Made by a program: the position numbers and the translations under genes. DNA of 64,000 nucleotides from Psychrobacter sp. M13 (GTDB taxonomy: Bacteria > Pseudomonadota > Gammaproteobacteria > Pseudomonadales > Moraxellaceae). This document shows, piece after piece, positions 37,965 through 47,233 of this stretch (position 1 is its first letter; each line of letters begins with the position of its first letter). The notes beneath the pieces were generated by a model that was given only the letters and a program-made list of their open reading frames with translations, made no database searches and was not told the DNA's origin. The stretch is from the NCBI RefSeq assembly GCF_030718935.1, contig NZ_CP132194.1, positions 62,001-126,000 of the forward strand, in the 5' to 3' direction.

Positions 37965-40091
37965 ATGTCAATGTTCAATACTATCACCCGTGAATTTCAG
38001 TATGGCAATCAACAAGTCATCATTGAGACTGGCCGCGTAGCCCGTCAAGCCAACTCTATCATGGTACATATGGGCGGCGTCACTGTCCTAGTCGCTGCAG
38101 TGGTCAAGTCTGAGGCAAAATCAGGTCAAAACTTCTTTCCGCTAACGGTTAACTATCAAGAAAAAATGTATGCCGCTGGTAAGATTCCAGGCGCTTATGG
38201 CAAACGTGAAGGCCGTGCGAGCGAAAATGAAACTTTAACTTCACGCTTAATTGACCGTCCAATCCGTCCGTTATTCCCTGAAGGTTATGTTAACGAAGTC
38301 CAAATTACGGCTACTGTCGTATCTTCTGACAAAACTCAATCAGCTGATATCGCAGCGTTAATCGGTGCTTCAGCTGCTCTAGCTATCTCTGATGCGCCAT
38401 TCAATGGCCCAGTTGCTGCAGCGCGTGTCGGCTTTATCAATGGCGAATATGTACTGAACCCAACGATTGAGCAGCTTAAAACAAGCGATCTTGATTTAGT
38501 CGTTGCTGGTACCAAATCCGCAGTACTGATGGTTGAATCAGAAGCGGCAGAGCTATCAGAAGATCAAATGTTAGGTGCGGTACTATACGGTCATGAGCAA
38601 CAGCAAATCGTCATCGATAATATTGCCTCTATGGCAGCAGAAATCGGCACGGCCAAGCAACAGTTCGAAGCGCCAAAGCATGATGAAGCTTTAGAAAAAG
38701 GTATGAAAGAGCAGTTCGGCGAGCAAGTCGCTGACGCTTATAGCATTAAAGATAAGCAAGATCGCTATACGAAGCTTGATGAAATCAAAGATGCCGCTAT
38801 CGCAGCACTAGCAGGCGATGCTGAGTCTGATGGCTACAGCAACAATGTCTCTGAGCTAAAAGACATCTATAACGATCTTAAGTATCGTACGGTTCGTGAT
38901 AGCATCCTATCTGGTAAGCCACGTATCGATGGTCGAGATCTAGATACGGTACGTGCGCTTGATGTGCAAGTCGGTGTACTGCCATTCACGCACGGTTCAG
39001 CGCTATTCACTCGCGGTGAAACGCAGGCATTGGTAACGACGACTCTAGGTAACAGTCGTGACGTCAATATGATCGACTCATTAGCGGGTACTATCCGTGA
39101 CCATTTCATGCTGCATTATAACTTCCCGCATTTCTCAGTCGGTGAGACAGGTCGTGAAGGTATTCCAAAACGTCGTGAAATCGGTCATGGCCGCCTAGCG
39201 CGCCGTGGTGTCCAAGCGATGCTACCTGATAGCGATCGCTTCCCGTATGTCATCCGTGTGGTATCTGAGATCACTGAATCAAACGGTTCATCGTCTATGG
39301 CGTCTGTATGTGGTGCAAGTCTAGCGTTAATGGATGCTGGTGTACCAATCAAAGCACCAGTTGCTGGTATCGCGATGGGTCTAGTCAAAGAAGGCGAACG
39401 CTTCGCAGTCTTGTCTGACATCTTAGGTGATGAAGATCATCTTGGCGATATGGATTTTAAAGTTGCTGGTTCTAAAGACGGTATCACAGCATTACAGATG
39501 GATATCAAAATCGAAGGTATCACTCCTGATATCATGGAGCAAGCGCTCAAGCAAGCTCACGCAGGTCGTATTCATATCTTGGACGCGATGAATAAAGTAT
39601 TGCCAGAGAGCCGTACTGAAATCAACGCTCATGCACCTAACTATGCGGTCATCGAAATTAACCCTGATAAAATCCGCGACGTCATCGGTAAAGGTGGCGC
39701 GATGATTCGTCAGCTAACTGAAGAGACTGGTGCGGTTATCGATATCGATGATGGCGGTACTATCCGTATCTTTGGTGAGAATAAAGCGGCAACTAAAGCC
39801 GCTATCGGCAAAATCGAAGCATTAACGGCTGAAGTTGAAGTAGGCAAAACTTACGCAGGTACAGTCGCACGCATCGTTGACTTTGGTGCATTTGTAAACG
39901 TGTTGCCAAACACTGACGGTCTAGTACATATCTCACAAATCGCAGAAGAGCGCGTAGAGAATGTGTCTGATTATCTAAAAGAAGGGCAAACTGTTAAGGT
40001 CTTAGTACAAGACGTTGATAACCGTGGTCGCATTAAACTGACTATGAAAGGTGTTGAACAGGGTACAACTACAACTACTGACGCTGAATAA
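37965..40091 (+). CDS. pnp: Polyribonucleotide nucleotidyltransferase (PNPase)
   Basis: A 708-residue 3'-5' phosphorolytic exoribonuclease of the degradosome. Two RNase PH domains flank an alpha-helical linker; the second has [50 protein letters not shown] and [21 protein letters not shown]; then KH ([23 protein letters not shown]) and S1 ([31 protein letters not shown]) domains. Start ATG 37965 follows TTAGGAAAA. rpsO precedes it. Confidence 0.97.
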   Translation: MSMFNTITREFQYGNQQVIIETGRVARQANSIMVHMGGVTVLVAAVVKSEAKSGQNFFPLTVNYQEKMYAAGKIPGAYGKREGRASENETLTSRLIDRPIRPLFPEGYVNEVQITATVVSSDKTQSADIAALIGASAALAISDAPFNGPVAAARVGFINGEYVLNPTIEQLKTSDLDLVVAGTKSAVLMVESEAAELSEDQMLGAVLYGHEQQQIVIDNIASMAAEIGTAKQQFEAPKHDEALEKGMKEQFGEQVADAYSIKDKQDRYTKLDEIKDAAIAALAGDAESDGYSNNVSELKDIYNDLKYRTVRDSILSGKPRIDGRDLDTVRALDVQVGVLPFTHGSALFTRGETQALVTTTLGNSRDVNMIDSLAGTIRDHFMLHYNFPHFSVGETGREGIPKRREIGHGRLARRGVQAMLPDSDRFPYVIRVVSEITESNGSSSMASVCGASLALMDAGVPIKAPVAGIAMGLVKEGERFAVLSDILGDEDHLGDMDFKVAGSKDGITALQMDIKIEGITPDIMEQALKQAHAGRIHILDAMNKVLPESRTEINAHAPNYAVIEINPDKIRDVIGKGGAMIRQLTEETGAVIDIDDGGTIRIFGENKAATKAAIGKIEALTAEVEVGKTYAGTVARIVDFGAFVNVLPNTDGLVHISQIAEERVENVSDYLKEGQTVKVLVQDVDNRGRIKLTMKGVEQGTTTTTDAE

Positions 40092-40111
40092 AGCTTTATT
40101 TTGAATTAACT

Positions 40112-40147
40112 AAACCGCTCTAACTTTTTGGTTAGGGCGGTTTTTTT
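40112..40147 (+). terminator. Terminator after pnp
   Basis: AAACCGCTCTAAC and GTTAGGGCGGTTT form a strong stem with loop TTTTTG, followed by a T-run. Confidence 0.9.
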
Positions 40148-40629
40148 GTGGATGTATTAAATGATTTTGGAGGACAGGCTCGAGCGTAGGCTGGTAAATA
40201 AGAAATGATGACGCAACGCTAGTGCCTACTGCATGCAATTACTTTTTATTTCAGATATAAAACCTACCATAGTATTCGTTTATATGAATAATAAAGTAGA
40301 CTTTGTGTGTTTAATAACATAATGTATATATAGCTGAGCTAAAATTTCTCTTTAACTAAGCTATTACTAATTCGAAACGACAGAGGGCGATTGAATAGTA
40401 TCAAGCTAGTGTAGATACCCTTCGCTTGCTACATACTTTATATCTCAAAGGCTTCGAGAGGTTTACCTTAGCAGCGCTATGTTCTTCTTAAATCGAAGAA
40501 TTAACAATATATAGTATATTTTATTGTAGTTACTGCTAAATAAGTGGTGATTGCTCAATACACTAAGAAATTGTAATAACAAGCAAGGTAGCATCCAATT
40601 AATCTAAATGAACTTTAAAGGTGACTAAA
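40148..40629 (+). other. Intergenic region upstream of the RiPP operon
   Basis: About 480 AT-rich bases without a gene. A CGTAGGCTGG fragment at 40184-40194 resembles the start of the palindromic repeats at 12.5 kb. The promoter of the downstream operon should lie here; TTGCTC at about 40551 with an AT-rich -10 region near 40573-40580 is only a weak candidate. Confidence 0.4.
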
Positions 40630-41073
40630 ATGTCAAAGAAACCTAAAGTAATAGGAAAGTTAGAGCTAGCGACGCGTATCAAAGAGTTGGCAAAACTTGT
40701 GGAAGACAAAGAGCAGTCTGCCATACTTCCTACAAACATCGCTAACATGATTTCGGAACGTATGGATTTAGAATTTAGCCCTGTCGCCAGTTATGAGAAA
40801 GGTGGCACTTATACTAAAGAGGGTCCACCAGGATCTTACACAAAAGGTGGTACTTATACCAAAAGTGACTTTACCAAAGAGGCGAGTAGTGAAATTAACC
40901 TTAAAGATTTGGTTGCTGATGATAGTCAAATTGGTCGTGACTTTATTATACAGCCTGGTGAGATTGAAGGTCTCAATACACCTTTGAGAGTATCATCTGT
41001 TCTAAAGCACCCTGAAGTTAGAGAGCGTTTAAGGCACGCTATTGAATCTGAATTAGAAAGCTTTAAGGAATAA
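40630..41073 (+). CDS. RiPP precursor peptide with five aromatic-X-Lys motifs
   Basis: A 147-residue protein I read as the substrate of the two enzymes encoded next. Residues 1-50 form a charged helical leader. The centre (51-85) is a Gly/Thr/Lys-rich repeat block with Tyr55-Glu-Lys57, Tyr61-Thr-Lys63, Tyr70-Thr-Lys72, Tyr76-Thr-Lys78 and Phe81-Thr-Lys83; the heptad KGGTYTK occurs twice (57-63, 72-78). The C-terminal part (86-147) is a non-repetitive follower. Aromatic-X-X tripeptides are the sites crosslinked by cyclophane-forming radical SAM enzymes. Start ATG 40630 has AAAGG at 40615-40619; a GTG at 40621 overlaps that site. The next gene starts 4 bp after the stop. The role as precursor is inferred from context and repeats. 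Confidence 0.75.
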   Translation: MSKKPKVIGKLELATRIKELAKLVEDKEQSAILPTNIANMISERMDLEFSPVASYEKGGTYTKEGPPGSYTKGGTYTKSDFTKEASSEINLKDLVADDSQIGRDFIIQPGEIEGLNTPLRVSSVLKHPEVRERLRHAIESELESFKE

Positions 41074-41077
41074 CACT

Positions 41078-41845
41078 ATGTTAGCAATGCAACCTGTAGC
41101 AACTCCTATTGATTTAGACAAGAAGGAGCTTTTGCAGGCTGCATTGTATTCAGTGTCTCTTTTAGACGATAGACTTACAATGATATTCAATAATTTAGAC
41201 AATGGCGAGTCATATACGCTTAGTAATAGTAATGTCCGAGAACACGATAGAATCTATAATTGTATATACTTAATGAAACTAGAAGCGCGCGAAACTGTAG
41301 CTTCCGCTCTATTTGTAATATTTTTTTCCGCAGATAAGATCTCGATGGATAGAGCTGATATCGGTATTATTTTGATAAAGAAAGCTTTGATGAGTCTTTC
41401 ATTGAATTACCGAGAATGGGTGATTATGAGAGTTCGCTATATTTTGGTAGATTTTGATGATACTAAAACTTTAAATAGTGGATCTTCGCCACAATCGCCT
41501 GATACTATTCGCATTTCTGGTAACCTTACAAGGCATGGTATTGCTGAAATGGTAGTACACGAGGCGAGTCATTTGCACTATAACATTACTGTTCAAAATG
41601 ATGCTGTCACGCAAAAAGATGCTCCCGAAGTCTATTCTGTATTTATGCGCTGTAACCGTCCCCTAGAACGTATCGTTTTTGCTTATCATGCAGCGTGCAA
41701 TATTGCATATATGCAAGGTCAGCCTCCACAATATGACCATCAAGTAAAAGCTTTGCAGGATACAGCTGCTTTGAAACAGACTATTGCCGAAAATCAACGT
41801 TTTCTGACGATATATGGACAGAAATTAATTGAGGCTTTATCATGA
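41078..41845 (+). CDS. HExxH-motif protein, probable RiPP peptide beta-hydroxylase
   Basis: A 255-residue protein with a mostly helical N-terminal half and the motif His161-Glu-Ala-Ser-His165 (VVHEASHLHY), later RPLERIVFAYHAACNIAYM, where His204 could be a further metal ligand. HExxH suggests a zinc peptidase, but beside radical SAM/SPASM RiPP maturases a known family with this motif (the domain seen with FxsB, named alpha-ketoglutarate HExxH-type peptide beta-hydroxylase) binds iron and hydroxylates core residues. Pattern and context favour that family; a protease that trims the leader is the alternative. AAGGAA precedes the ATG, and the end overlaps the rSAM start by 4 bp (ATGA). Confidence 0.72.
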   Translation: MLAMQPVATPIDLDKKELLQAALYSVSLLDDRLTMIFNNLDNGESYTLSNSNVREHDRIYNCIYLMKLEARETVASALFVIFFSADKISMDRADIGIILIKKALMSLSLNYREWVIMRVRYILVDFDDTKTLNSGSSPQSPDTIRISGNLTRHGIAEMVVHEASHLHYNITVQNDAVTQKDAPEVYSVFMRCNRPLERIVFAYHAACNIAYMQGQPPQYDHQVKALQDTAALKQTIAENQRFLTIYGQKLIEALS

Positions 41846-43008
41846 AAAATATTGTTGCAATGCCAACTACATTCATAGTTAAGTTGACTCAAATCTGTAA
41901 TATAAACTGCTCTTATTGCTATGTTTATAATCACCAAAGCGAAGCTCATGCACAATTGCCGCAGTTCTTGCTCAACGACGATGTACACCGTCTCGGACGT
42001 GATATTGCAGCTACTCGACATATTCATTCTGATGTGGTTCGTAAAGTTGTATTTCACGGCGGTGAGCCACTTGTTGCAGGACGGAAGCGTTTGCAAGAAT
42101 ATATTGATATTTTGCGCAGCTATGTTCCTGATATTACATTTTCATTGCAAACAAACGGTATTCTACTCAGCTCAGACTGGATAAAATTTCTAAAAAATGA
42201 GGCAATATCACTGTCGATTAGTATTGATGGAGGTAAAGCTGATCATGATCAATTTCGTGTCGATAAACGTGGGCGAGGAACTTTTAACAAAGTTCGCAGA
42301 AGCATTGATTTACTTCATCAAACTGATATGCCCTTCGGGCTTTTGTGTGTCGTTAACCCTTATGCTAGTGGAGCAGATACTTATCGCGCACTTAAAGCAC
42401 TTACACCACATAATTTTAATTTTCTTATTCCAGATGTATCACGCGATACATGTGATACCTACTATCCTGAATTGCCTAGACTATCGATAGGACATTTTTT
42501 ACAAGAAGCTTTTGATCTTTGGTTAGCTGAACCAGAAGTTGTCAGAGTGGGGCTGTTTTCCGATATGGTGGCGGCAGTTTTAGGATGGAAGGGACGCACA
42601 GATGCTTTTGGTAGTGAGAATCTTGCCTATCTAATTTATGAGACAAATGGCAAATATGAATTGTTAGATGTGTTGAAGGTTTGTGGCAGTAATATGACAC
42701 AAACTTCAGAGGATATAGATTTACTTAACCTTAATGAAAATGAGCAAATCAACACAATCATAAGGTCTCAACGTATAATTCCTACAGAATGTAGGGCTTG
42801 CAGACATGCTGAAGTTTGCCGTGGAGGATACTTGCCACATCGATGGGATCAACAGCGTGAATTCGATAATCCATCAGTATGGTGCGATGATCTTATATAT
42901 ATATGGGACCACGTTAAGCGAAGGGTTAGCGATTTAGCACGCCAAATTGATGATGTTTCACATACATTGTCAAAGAGTAATTTGATACCAGTTTATGAAT
43001 TATATTGA
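41842..43008 (+). CDS. Radical SAM/SPASM peptide maturase (cyclophane-forming type)
   Basis: A 388-residue radical SAM enzyme. The 4Fe-4S site that cleaves SAM is Cys19-x3-Cys23-x2-Cys26 (ICNINCSYCYVYN), GGEP is at 73-76, and the barrel strands SLQTNGILL and SISIDGGKADHDQFR follow. The C-terminal auxiliary cluster domain holds Cys281, Cys317, Cys320, Cys326 and Cys348 (CRACRHAEVCRGGYLPHRW). The start KLTQICNINCSYCYVYN and the ending resemble FxsB/GrrM-type maturases that join an aromatic ring carbon to the beta-carbon of a residue two positions on. It is translationally coupled to the HExxH gene. Class is certain; the reaction is inferred from family and the precursor motifs. Confidence 0.88.
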   Translation: MKNIVAMPTTFIVKLTQICNINCSYCYVYNHQSEAHAQLPQFLLNDDVHRLGRDIAATRHIHSDVVRKVVFHGGEPLVAGRKRLQEYIDILRSYVPDITFSLQTNGILLSSDWIKFLKNEAISLSISIDGGKADHDQFRVDKRGRGTFNKVRRSIDLLHQTDMPFGLLCVVNPYASGADTYRALKALTPHNFNFLIPDVSRDTCDTYYPELPRLSIGHFLQEAFDLWLAEPEVVRVGLFSDMVAAVLGWKGRTDAFGSENLAYLIYETNGKYELLDVLKVCGSNMTQTSEDIDLLNLNENEQINTIIRSQRIIPTECRACRHAEVCRGGYLPHRWDQQREFDNPSVWCDDLIYIWDHVKRRVSDLARQIDDVSHTLSKSNLIPVYELY

Positions 43009-43121
43009 GAGTTTACAAGGTGACCAAGCATATCATTGTTTAAAATCTTTACAGATAAACACTGCATCGAGACTTTCCCAAAAACTGTGTAACTGCTTAT
43101 AATCTGCTAACAGAAGGGTAA

Positions 43122-43379
43122 GCAGTAACTAACCAAACTGACATTAAGAAACTGGCTGATTAAATGGCGAGTCACATGAACAGTTTTAAGAACATTAAAG
43201 ACTTTCAGGAATAACTCATGCAAGCGTTTATTGATACCGCCTTAGAAACTGAGATGGGAGAGGTTCTAGGCTATTCTAAGCATAAAAAGTCGGATAAAAT
43301 TAACAAGCACAACGGGCACACTAAAAAGACAACCTGCAGTGACATAGCACGTAGATACCATGAGAGAAAGCAAGCTTAA
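43122..43379 (+). pseudogene. IS256-family (mutator) transposase remnant
   Basis: One frame reads TDIKKLAD, stop, MASHMNSFKNIKDFQE, stop, LMQAFIDTALETEMGEVLGYSKHKKSD, then INKHNGHTKKTT. This is the N-terminus of an IS256 transposase, with two TAA codons where sense codons are expected. After KKTT the frame leaves the family and stops at 43379; the catalytic DDE part is gone. The last intact piece would encode 53 residues from ATG 43218. It cannot be active. Confidence 0.75.
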
Positions 43380-43403
43380 ATCTCATAGTATCTACGTGTT
43401 TTT
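43348..43403 (+). terminator. Long hairpin at the right end of the IS remnant
   Basis: CACGTAGATAC-C-ATGAGA and TCTCAT-A-GTATCTACGTG form a 17-bp stem with one mismatch and a 15-base loop, followed by TTTTT. It lies 340 bp after the radical SAM gene and is the first terminator-like structure on that strand, so it may end the RiPP transcript. Confidence 0.65.
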
Positions 43404-43477
43404 GGAAAAGTTAATATTATTGCTTTGTCTCTTACCAGCTGTTCTAAAAAGCTAACCACTTCAACCTATAGTTTTAA

Positions 43478-44470
43478 TCACCGCTTAGATCCTCGACCTC
43501 TTGCAGGACGCTTACCATTGGTAGCAGGTCTGCCTTTACCGCCAGATTTCTTACCATCATTAAAAGGACGCTTATCTCTGCCTTTAGAACCTGCTGGTTT
43601 ACTAGCACCATCCTTGGAATGTTTAGCGTTGCCTTTTGCTGCACCCTTTGAGTTTGCAGGTGATTTTGATGCGTTATTGCTATTATTATTAGAGCGAGAT
43701 TTTTTTCGTGGTGTATTACTAGATTTCTTACCCGAATGACTGTCTTGTGAAGAAGAGTCTTCTATAGATTTAAGTAAAGTTGTTAACTCTTTTTCGGTCA
43801 AATCGCGCCAATCGCCAACAGGAGTCCCTTTCAGACTGACATTCATAATCCGCGTACGCTCAAGCTTGACGACTTCATAGCCAAAATGCTCACACATACG
43901 GCGGATTTGACGGTTTAAACCTTGTACTAGCGTAATATTAAACACAGTAGGCGCGATCTTAGTCACAGGGCACTTTTTGGTTATCTTGCCTAGCATTGGC
44001 ACGCCACCAGCCAAACCTTCAATAAAACTATCGGTTATTGGCTTATTCACCGTTACTAGATATTCTTTTTCATGGTTATTACCAGCGCGCAATACCTTAT
44101 TGACCAGATCGCCATTACTGGTCAAAAAGATCAACCCCTGAGAGTCTTTATCCAAACGGCCAATCGGGAAAATACGTGTGCTATGTCGTACGAAATCAAC
44201 GATGTTATCTTTCTCAGAACTTTCAGTGGTACTGACAATGCCCACTGGCTTATTCAATACGATAAACACAAAATCATCGGGCTCTCGCGGCTCAATGAGC
44301 TGGCCGTTAACCTTTACCGTATCGCCAGAGACCACTTGATCGCCTACTTGAGCACGCTTGCCATTGACGTAGACGTTACCTTGTTCAACGAAGCGGTCAG
44401 CGTCACGGCGAGAGCAAATGCCGCTTTCGCTAATGTATTTATTTAAACGAGTCGAGGATTGGTTAAACAT
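43478..44470 (-). CDS. rluF: 23S rRNA pseudouridine(2604) synthase RluF
   Basis: An RsuA-family pseudouridine synthase. An S4 domain opens the protein ([33 protein letters not shown]), followed by the catalytic domain with Asp in [15 protein letters not shown] and [17 protein letters not shown]. The wording [25 protein letters not shown] and [19 protein letters not shown] is that of RluF, which modifies U2604 of 23S rRNA. A basic low-complexity tail (about 240-330, Ser/Asn/Lys/Gly) ends in [18 protein letters not shown], matching the E. coli tail in style. Confidence 0.92.
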   Translation of the reverse strand: MFNQSSTRLNKYISESGICSRRDADRFVEQGNVYVNGKRAQVGDQVVSGDTVKVNGQLIEPREPDDFVFIVLNKPVGIVSTTESSEKDNIVDFVRHSTRIFPIGRLDKDSQGLIFLTSNGDLVNKVLRAGNNHEKEYLVTVNKPITDSFIEGLAGGVPMLGKITKKCPVTKIAPTVFNITLVQGLNRQIRRMCEHFGYEVVKLERTRIMNVSLKGTPVGDWRDLTEKELTTLLKSIEDSSSQDSHSGKKSSNTPRKKSRSNNNSNNASKSPANSKGAAKGNAKHSKDGASKPAGSKGRDKRPFNDGKKSGGKGRPATNGKRPARGRGSKR

Positions 44471-44648
44471 AAAACGCCTTTTTTGCTAAAAAGCCTAAAT
44501 TGAATGGAGTATTAACAATAAGATAGCCCACATTATATAGGAAATTCAGTGCCCATTTTAGGAGTGATGGTCAAAACCTAGAATTTCCTTAGAACAGTGC
44601 AAATAGAAATACTGGTGCGATTATTGATTGACAAACTCTAACTTTTAC

Positions 44649-45968
44649 CTATAAAAATAACAGCCCTAAACCAATTATCACGCCACTGACAATCAATACA
44701 ATGACACAAAATCCCATGATGTCTTTAGCTTTAAGGCCAGCAATTGCTAGCGCTGGTAATGCCCAGAACGGCTGAATCATGTTTGTCCAAGCATCTCCCC
44801 ATGCGACAGCCATAGCAACTCTCGCAGGATCACTACCAAGCACTTCTGCAGCTTCTAACATGATCGGTGCTTGTACAGCCCACTGCCCACCACCTGAAGG
44901 AACAAAAAAGTTAACTAGTCCTGCACTTAAGAAAGCAAAAAGTGGCAGTGTGTCCACTGTTGAAGCGCTAACAAACGCGTCTGACATCACTCCTGCCAAA
45001 CCAGATGCCGTCATCATACCCATAATGCCGGCATAAAACGGAAACTGAACGATAATGGCTCCTGCTCCTTTGACCGCTTCCTGAACAGCAATAAGATACT
45101 TGCGAGGCGTTCCATGGAACATAATTCCAAGAAATAAAAACATAAAGTTAACTAAGTCTAACGTTAAGGCAAATCCATTTTGTGCAAAATAATAAACAAT
45201 GAAAGCAATTCCCATTACACCGATTACCATGGATAAAATCCAGCTATTTTCCAAACGTTCTGCTGGAGTCATAGCTGACTTTTCAGGAAGCTCCTCAACG
45301 ATTGGGTCAACTAGAAGCTTCGGATCGACGGTCACGGTATCTTCTTTTTTTGGCATCATAAAACGGTTTAATAAAGGAACAATAATCACCAAACTTACGA
45401 CAATGATCAAGTTGTAACTAGCAAAAATAGTCGCACTCGTTGGAATAATACCGATTTTGTCAGCGAATGGATGCCCTTCTGTTGCAATTGACAGCGGAAT
45501 CGATCCAGAAAATCCAGCATGCCAAATAATAAACCCAGAATATGCACTGGCAATCAGTAGACGATAATCAACGTGCTCAACACGCTTCGCTAATTCTTTT
45601 GCGAACAACGCACCAATAACTAATCCAAACCCCCAGTTAATCCAGCTTGCTGCAAGTGATACTAAGGTTACCCAAATAATCGCACTACCTGGCGAGCTTG
45701 CAAAACTCGCCAATTTCCCTAAGCCTTTTTTGAATATCGGACTGCTTGCCAATACGAAACCAGTGACAAGCACTAGCACCATTTGCATTGAGAAAGCGAG
45801 TAATGCCCAAAACCCTTCACCCCAAAAAGCTACCATCTGTAAAGGTGAGGAGTCGGTTAAGCCTAAGCCTAGACCGAAAATCACGACGGTTAAGATGATA
45901 ACGAATAAAAATGGATCTGGTAAATACTTTTCCATCAAACTGTTCGAAAAATGTGTGATTCCCTTCAT
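44649..45968 (-). CDS. Short-chain fatty acid transporter, AtoE family
   Basis: A 439-residue protein with about ten to twelve hydrophobic helices. Segments such as SLMEKYLPDPFLFVIILT, WGEGFWALLAFSMQMVLVLVTGFVLA, INWGFGLVIGALFAKE and FFVPSGGGQWAVQAPIMLEAA are those of the AtoE/TIGR00366 family, which imports short-chain fatty acids such as butyrate. The ribosome site AAGGGAG before the ATG is unusually strong. The wording of the protein reminds me of Bacillales members, so transfer is possible but unproven. It stands alone, without ato degradation genes. Confidence 0.82.
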   Translation of the reverse strand: MKGITHFSNSLMEKYLPDPFLFVIILTVVIFGLGLGLTDSSPLQMVAFWGEGFWALLAFSMQMVLVLVTGFVLASSPIFKKGLGKLASFASSPGSAIIWVTLVSLAASWINWGFGLVIGALFAKELAKRVEHVDYRLLIASAYSGFIIWHAGFSGSIPLSIATEGHPFADKIGIIPTSATIFASYNLIIVVSLVIIVPLLNRFMMPKKEDTVTVDPKLLVDPIVEELPEKSAMTPAERLENSWILSMVIGVMGIAFIVYYFAQNGFALTLDLVNFMFLFLGIMFHGTPRKYLIAVQEAVKGAGAIIVQFPFYAGIMGMMTASGLAGVMSDAFVSASTVDTLPLFAFLSAGLVNFFVPSGGGQWAVQAPIMLEAAEVLGSDPARVAMAVAWGDAWTNMIQPFWALPALAIAGLKAKDIMGFCVIVLIVSGVIIGLGLLFL

Positions 45969-46281
45969 TTCTTAACTCCCTTATGTCCAAATTTTTATTG
46001 AATTTTCAATGCTACCTCATTCTGTCTTTTTATTCTTATCTATTCATTTGTAACTTGTTTTTTTAATGCTGTATTGACTGCTTAAATTATTTTTCTTCTT
46101 CAAGAGCACATAGGATAGGTATCGAAAAATCCTTCCAATCTTTAGAAAATGATTTGTGTATGAAAGTTATTTTCTGAAAATAAAAGCGGATCTAAGGTAA
46201 AAATAAATAAACCCTCCTTACCCTCAGTTATTCAGCTAAAATCATCAATAATGAATAAATTAGTAAAAATACGGTTATCCA
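45969..46281. promoter_or_regulatory. Divergent upstream region of the AtoE-like gene and glsA
   Basis: 313 AT-rich bases with no gene. It must carry both promoters; none could be picked with confidence. A poly-purine AAGGGAG ribosome site for the minus-strand gene is at 45977-45983. Confidence 0.45.
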
Positions 46282-47208
46282 ATGAATATGCAACATATAC
46301 TTGATGATATTGCCGCTCAGATGGCAAGTGAGACTGAACGTGGATATGTGGCAAATTACATTCCACAGCTCGCTCATATCGATCCAAATCAGTTCGGGAT
46401 TGCCGTTGCGACACCTGATGGGCAAGTCTATTCAGCGGGTGATGCCAGTACGCTTTTCTCTATTCAAAGTATCTCCAAAGTATTTACTTTGACCATCGCC
46501 CTTGGCAAATTAGGCAATGCGCTTTGGAACCATGTCGGCCGTGAGCCATCGGGTGACCCTTTTAATTCAATTACCATATTAGAGTATGAATCGGGTATGC
46601 CGCGTAATCCACTAATTAATGCTGGCGCAATTGCGGTAGTCGACGCCATTATGATGGGGCATGAACCCAAAGAGATATTGGCTGAGATCCTACAGTTCGT
46701 ACATTTTATCGCTGATGATGACTCGATTCGCTTTGATGATAAAGTGGCAGCGTCTGAGATGGAGCACAAAGATCGTAACGCATCACTAGCTCACTTTATG
46801 AAGTCATTTGGTCATATCAAGCATGATGTTGATAAGGTATTAGGGGTCTATTTTCATCAATGTTCGATTGCGATGAGTTGCCAGCAATTGGCTTGTGCAG
46901 GTCGATTCTTGATGTCTAATGGTATCAATCAACATACTGGGGTGAGAGTAATTAACCCACAGCGCTCCAAGCGGATTAACTCTCTGATGATGATGTGCGG
47001 TCACTACGATGGCTCTGGTGAGTTTGCTTATCGTGTTGGCTTGCCAGGCAAAAGCGGCGTGGGTGGTGGTATCTTAACGATTGCGCCAGGCAAAGGCTCA
47101 ATTGCAGTATGGTCGCCAGGGCTTGATCCCGTCGGCAACTCAAAGCTTGGGCTAAAAGCATTAGAGATGCTGGTAGAAAAAACAGGCTGGTCTGTTTTTT
47201 CAGATTAA
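46282..47208 (+). CDS. glsA: Glutaminase
   Basis: A 308-residue serine-dependent beta-lactamase-like enzyme that hydrolyses glutamine to glutamate and ammonia. The catalytic Ser63-x-x-Lys66 is in [38 protein letters not shown] and [30 protein letters not shown] are family blocks. Length is normal. The ribosome site before ATG 46282 is weak. Confidence 0.94.
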   Translation: MNMQHILDDIAAQMASETERGYVANYIPQLAHIDPNQFGIAVATPDGQVYSAGDASTLFSIQSISKVFTLTIALGKLGNALWNHVGREPSGDPFNSITILEYESGMPRNPLINAGAIAVVDAIMMGHEPKEILAEILQFVHFIADDDSIRFDDKVAASEMEHKDRNASLAHFMKSFGHIKHDVDKVLGVYFHQCSIAMSCQQLACAGRFLMSNGINQHTGVRVINPQRSKRINSLMMMCGHYDGSGEFAYRVGLPGKSGVGGGILTIAPGKGSIAVWSPGLDPVGNSKLGLKALEMLVEKTGWSVFSD

Positions 47209-47233
47209 AATAAGTTCTTAATATAATTCAGAG

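Larger units (their letters stand above)
43069..43412 (+). mobile_element. Internally deleted IS256-type element
   Basis: The left end GAGACTTTCCCAAAAACTG at 43069 is mirrored at the right by TTTTTGGAAAAGTT ending near 43412 (reverse complement AACTTTTCCAAAAACACG), similar over about 18 bases as IS256-family ends are. Between them is a broken transposase start. The total is only about 344 bp, so most of the element has been lost. No target duplication could be identified. Confidence 0.65.

Noticed and set aside
43348..43398. Long hairpin considered as an integron attC site
   Set aside because: It lacks the RYYYAAC core sites and there is no integrase or cassette array; it is better explained as the IS256 remnant end and a terminator.
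43425..43739. Plus-strand ORF rich in Leu/Pro opposite the rluF tail
   Set aside because: It is the complement of the basic low-complexity RluF tail and shows no independent signal.
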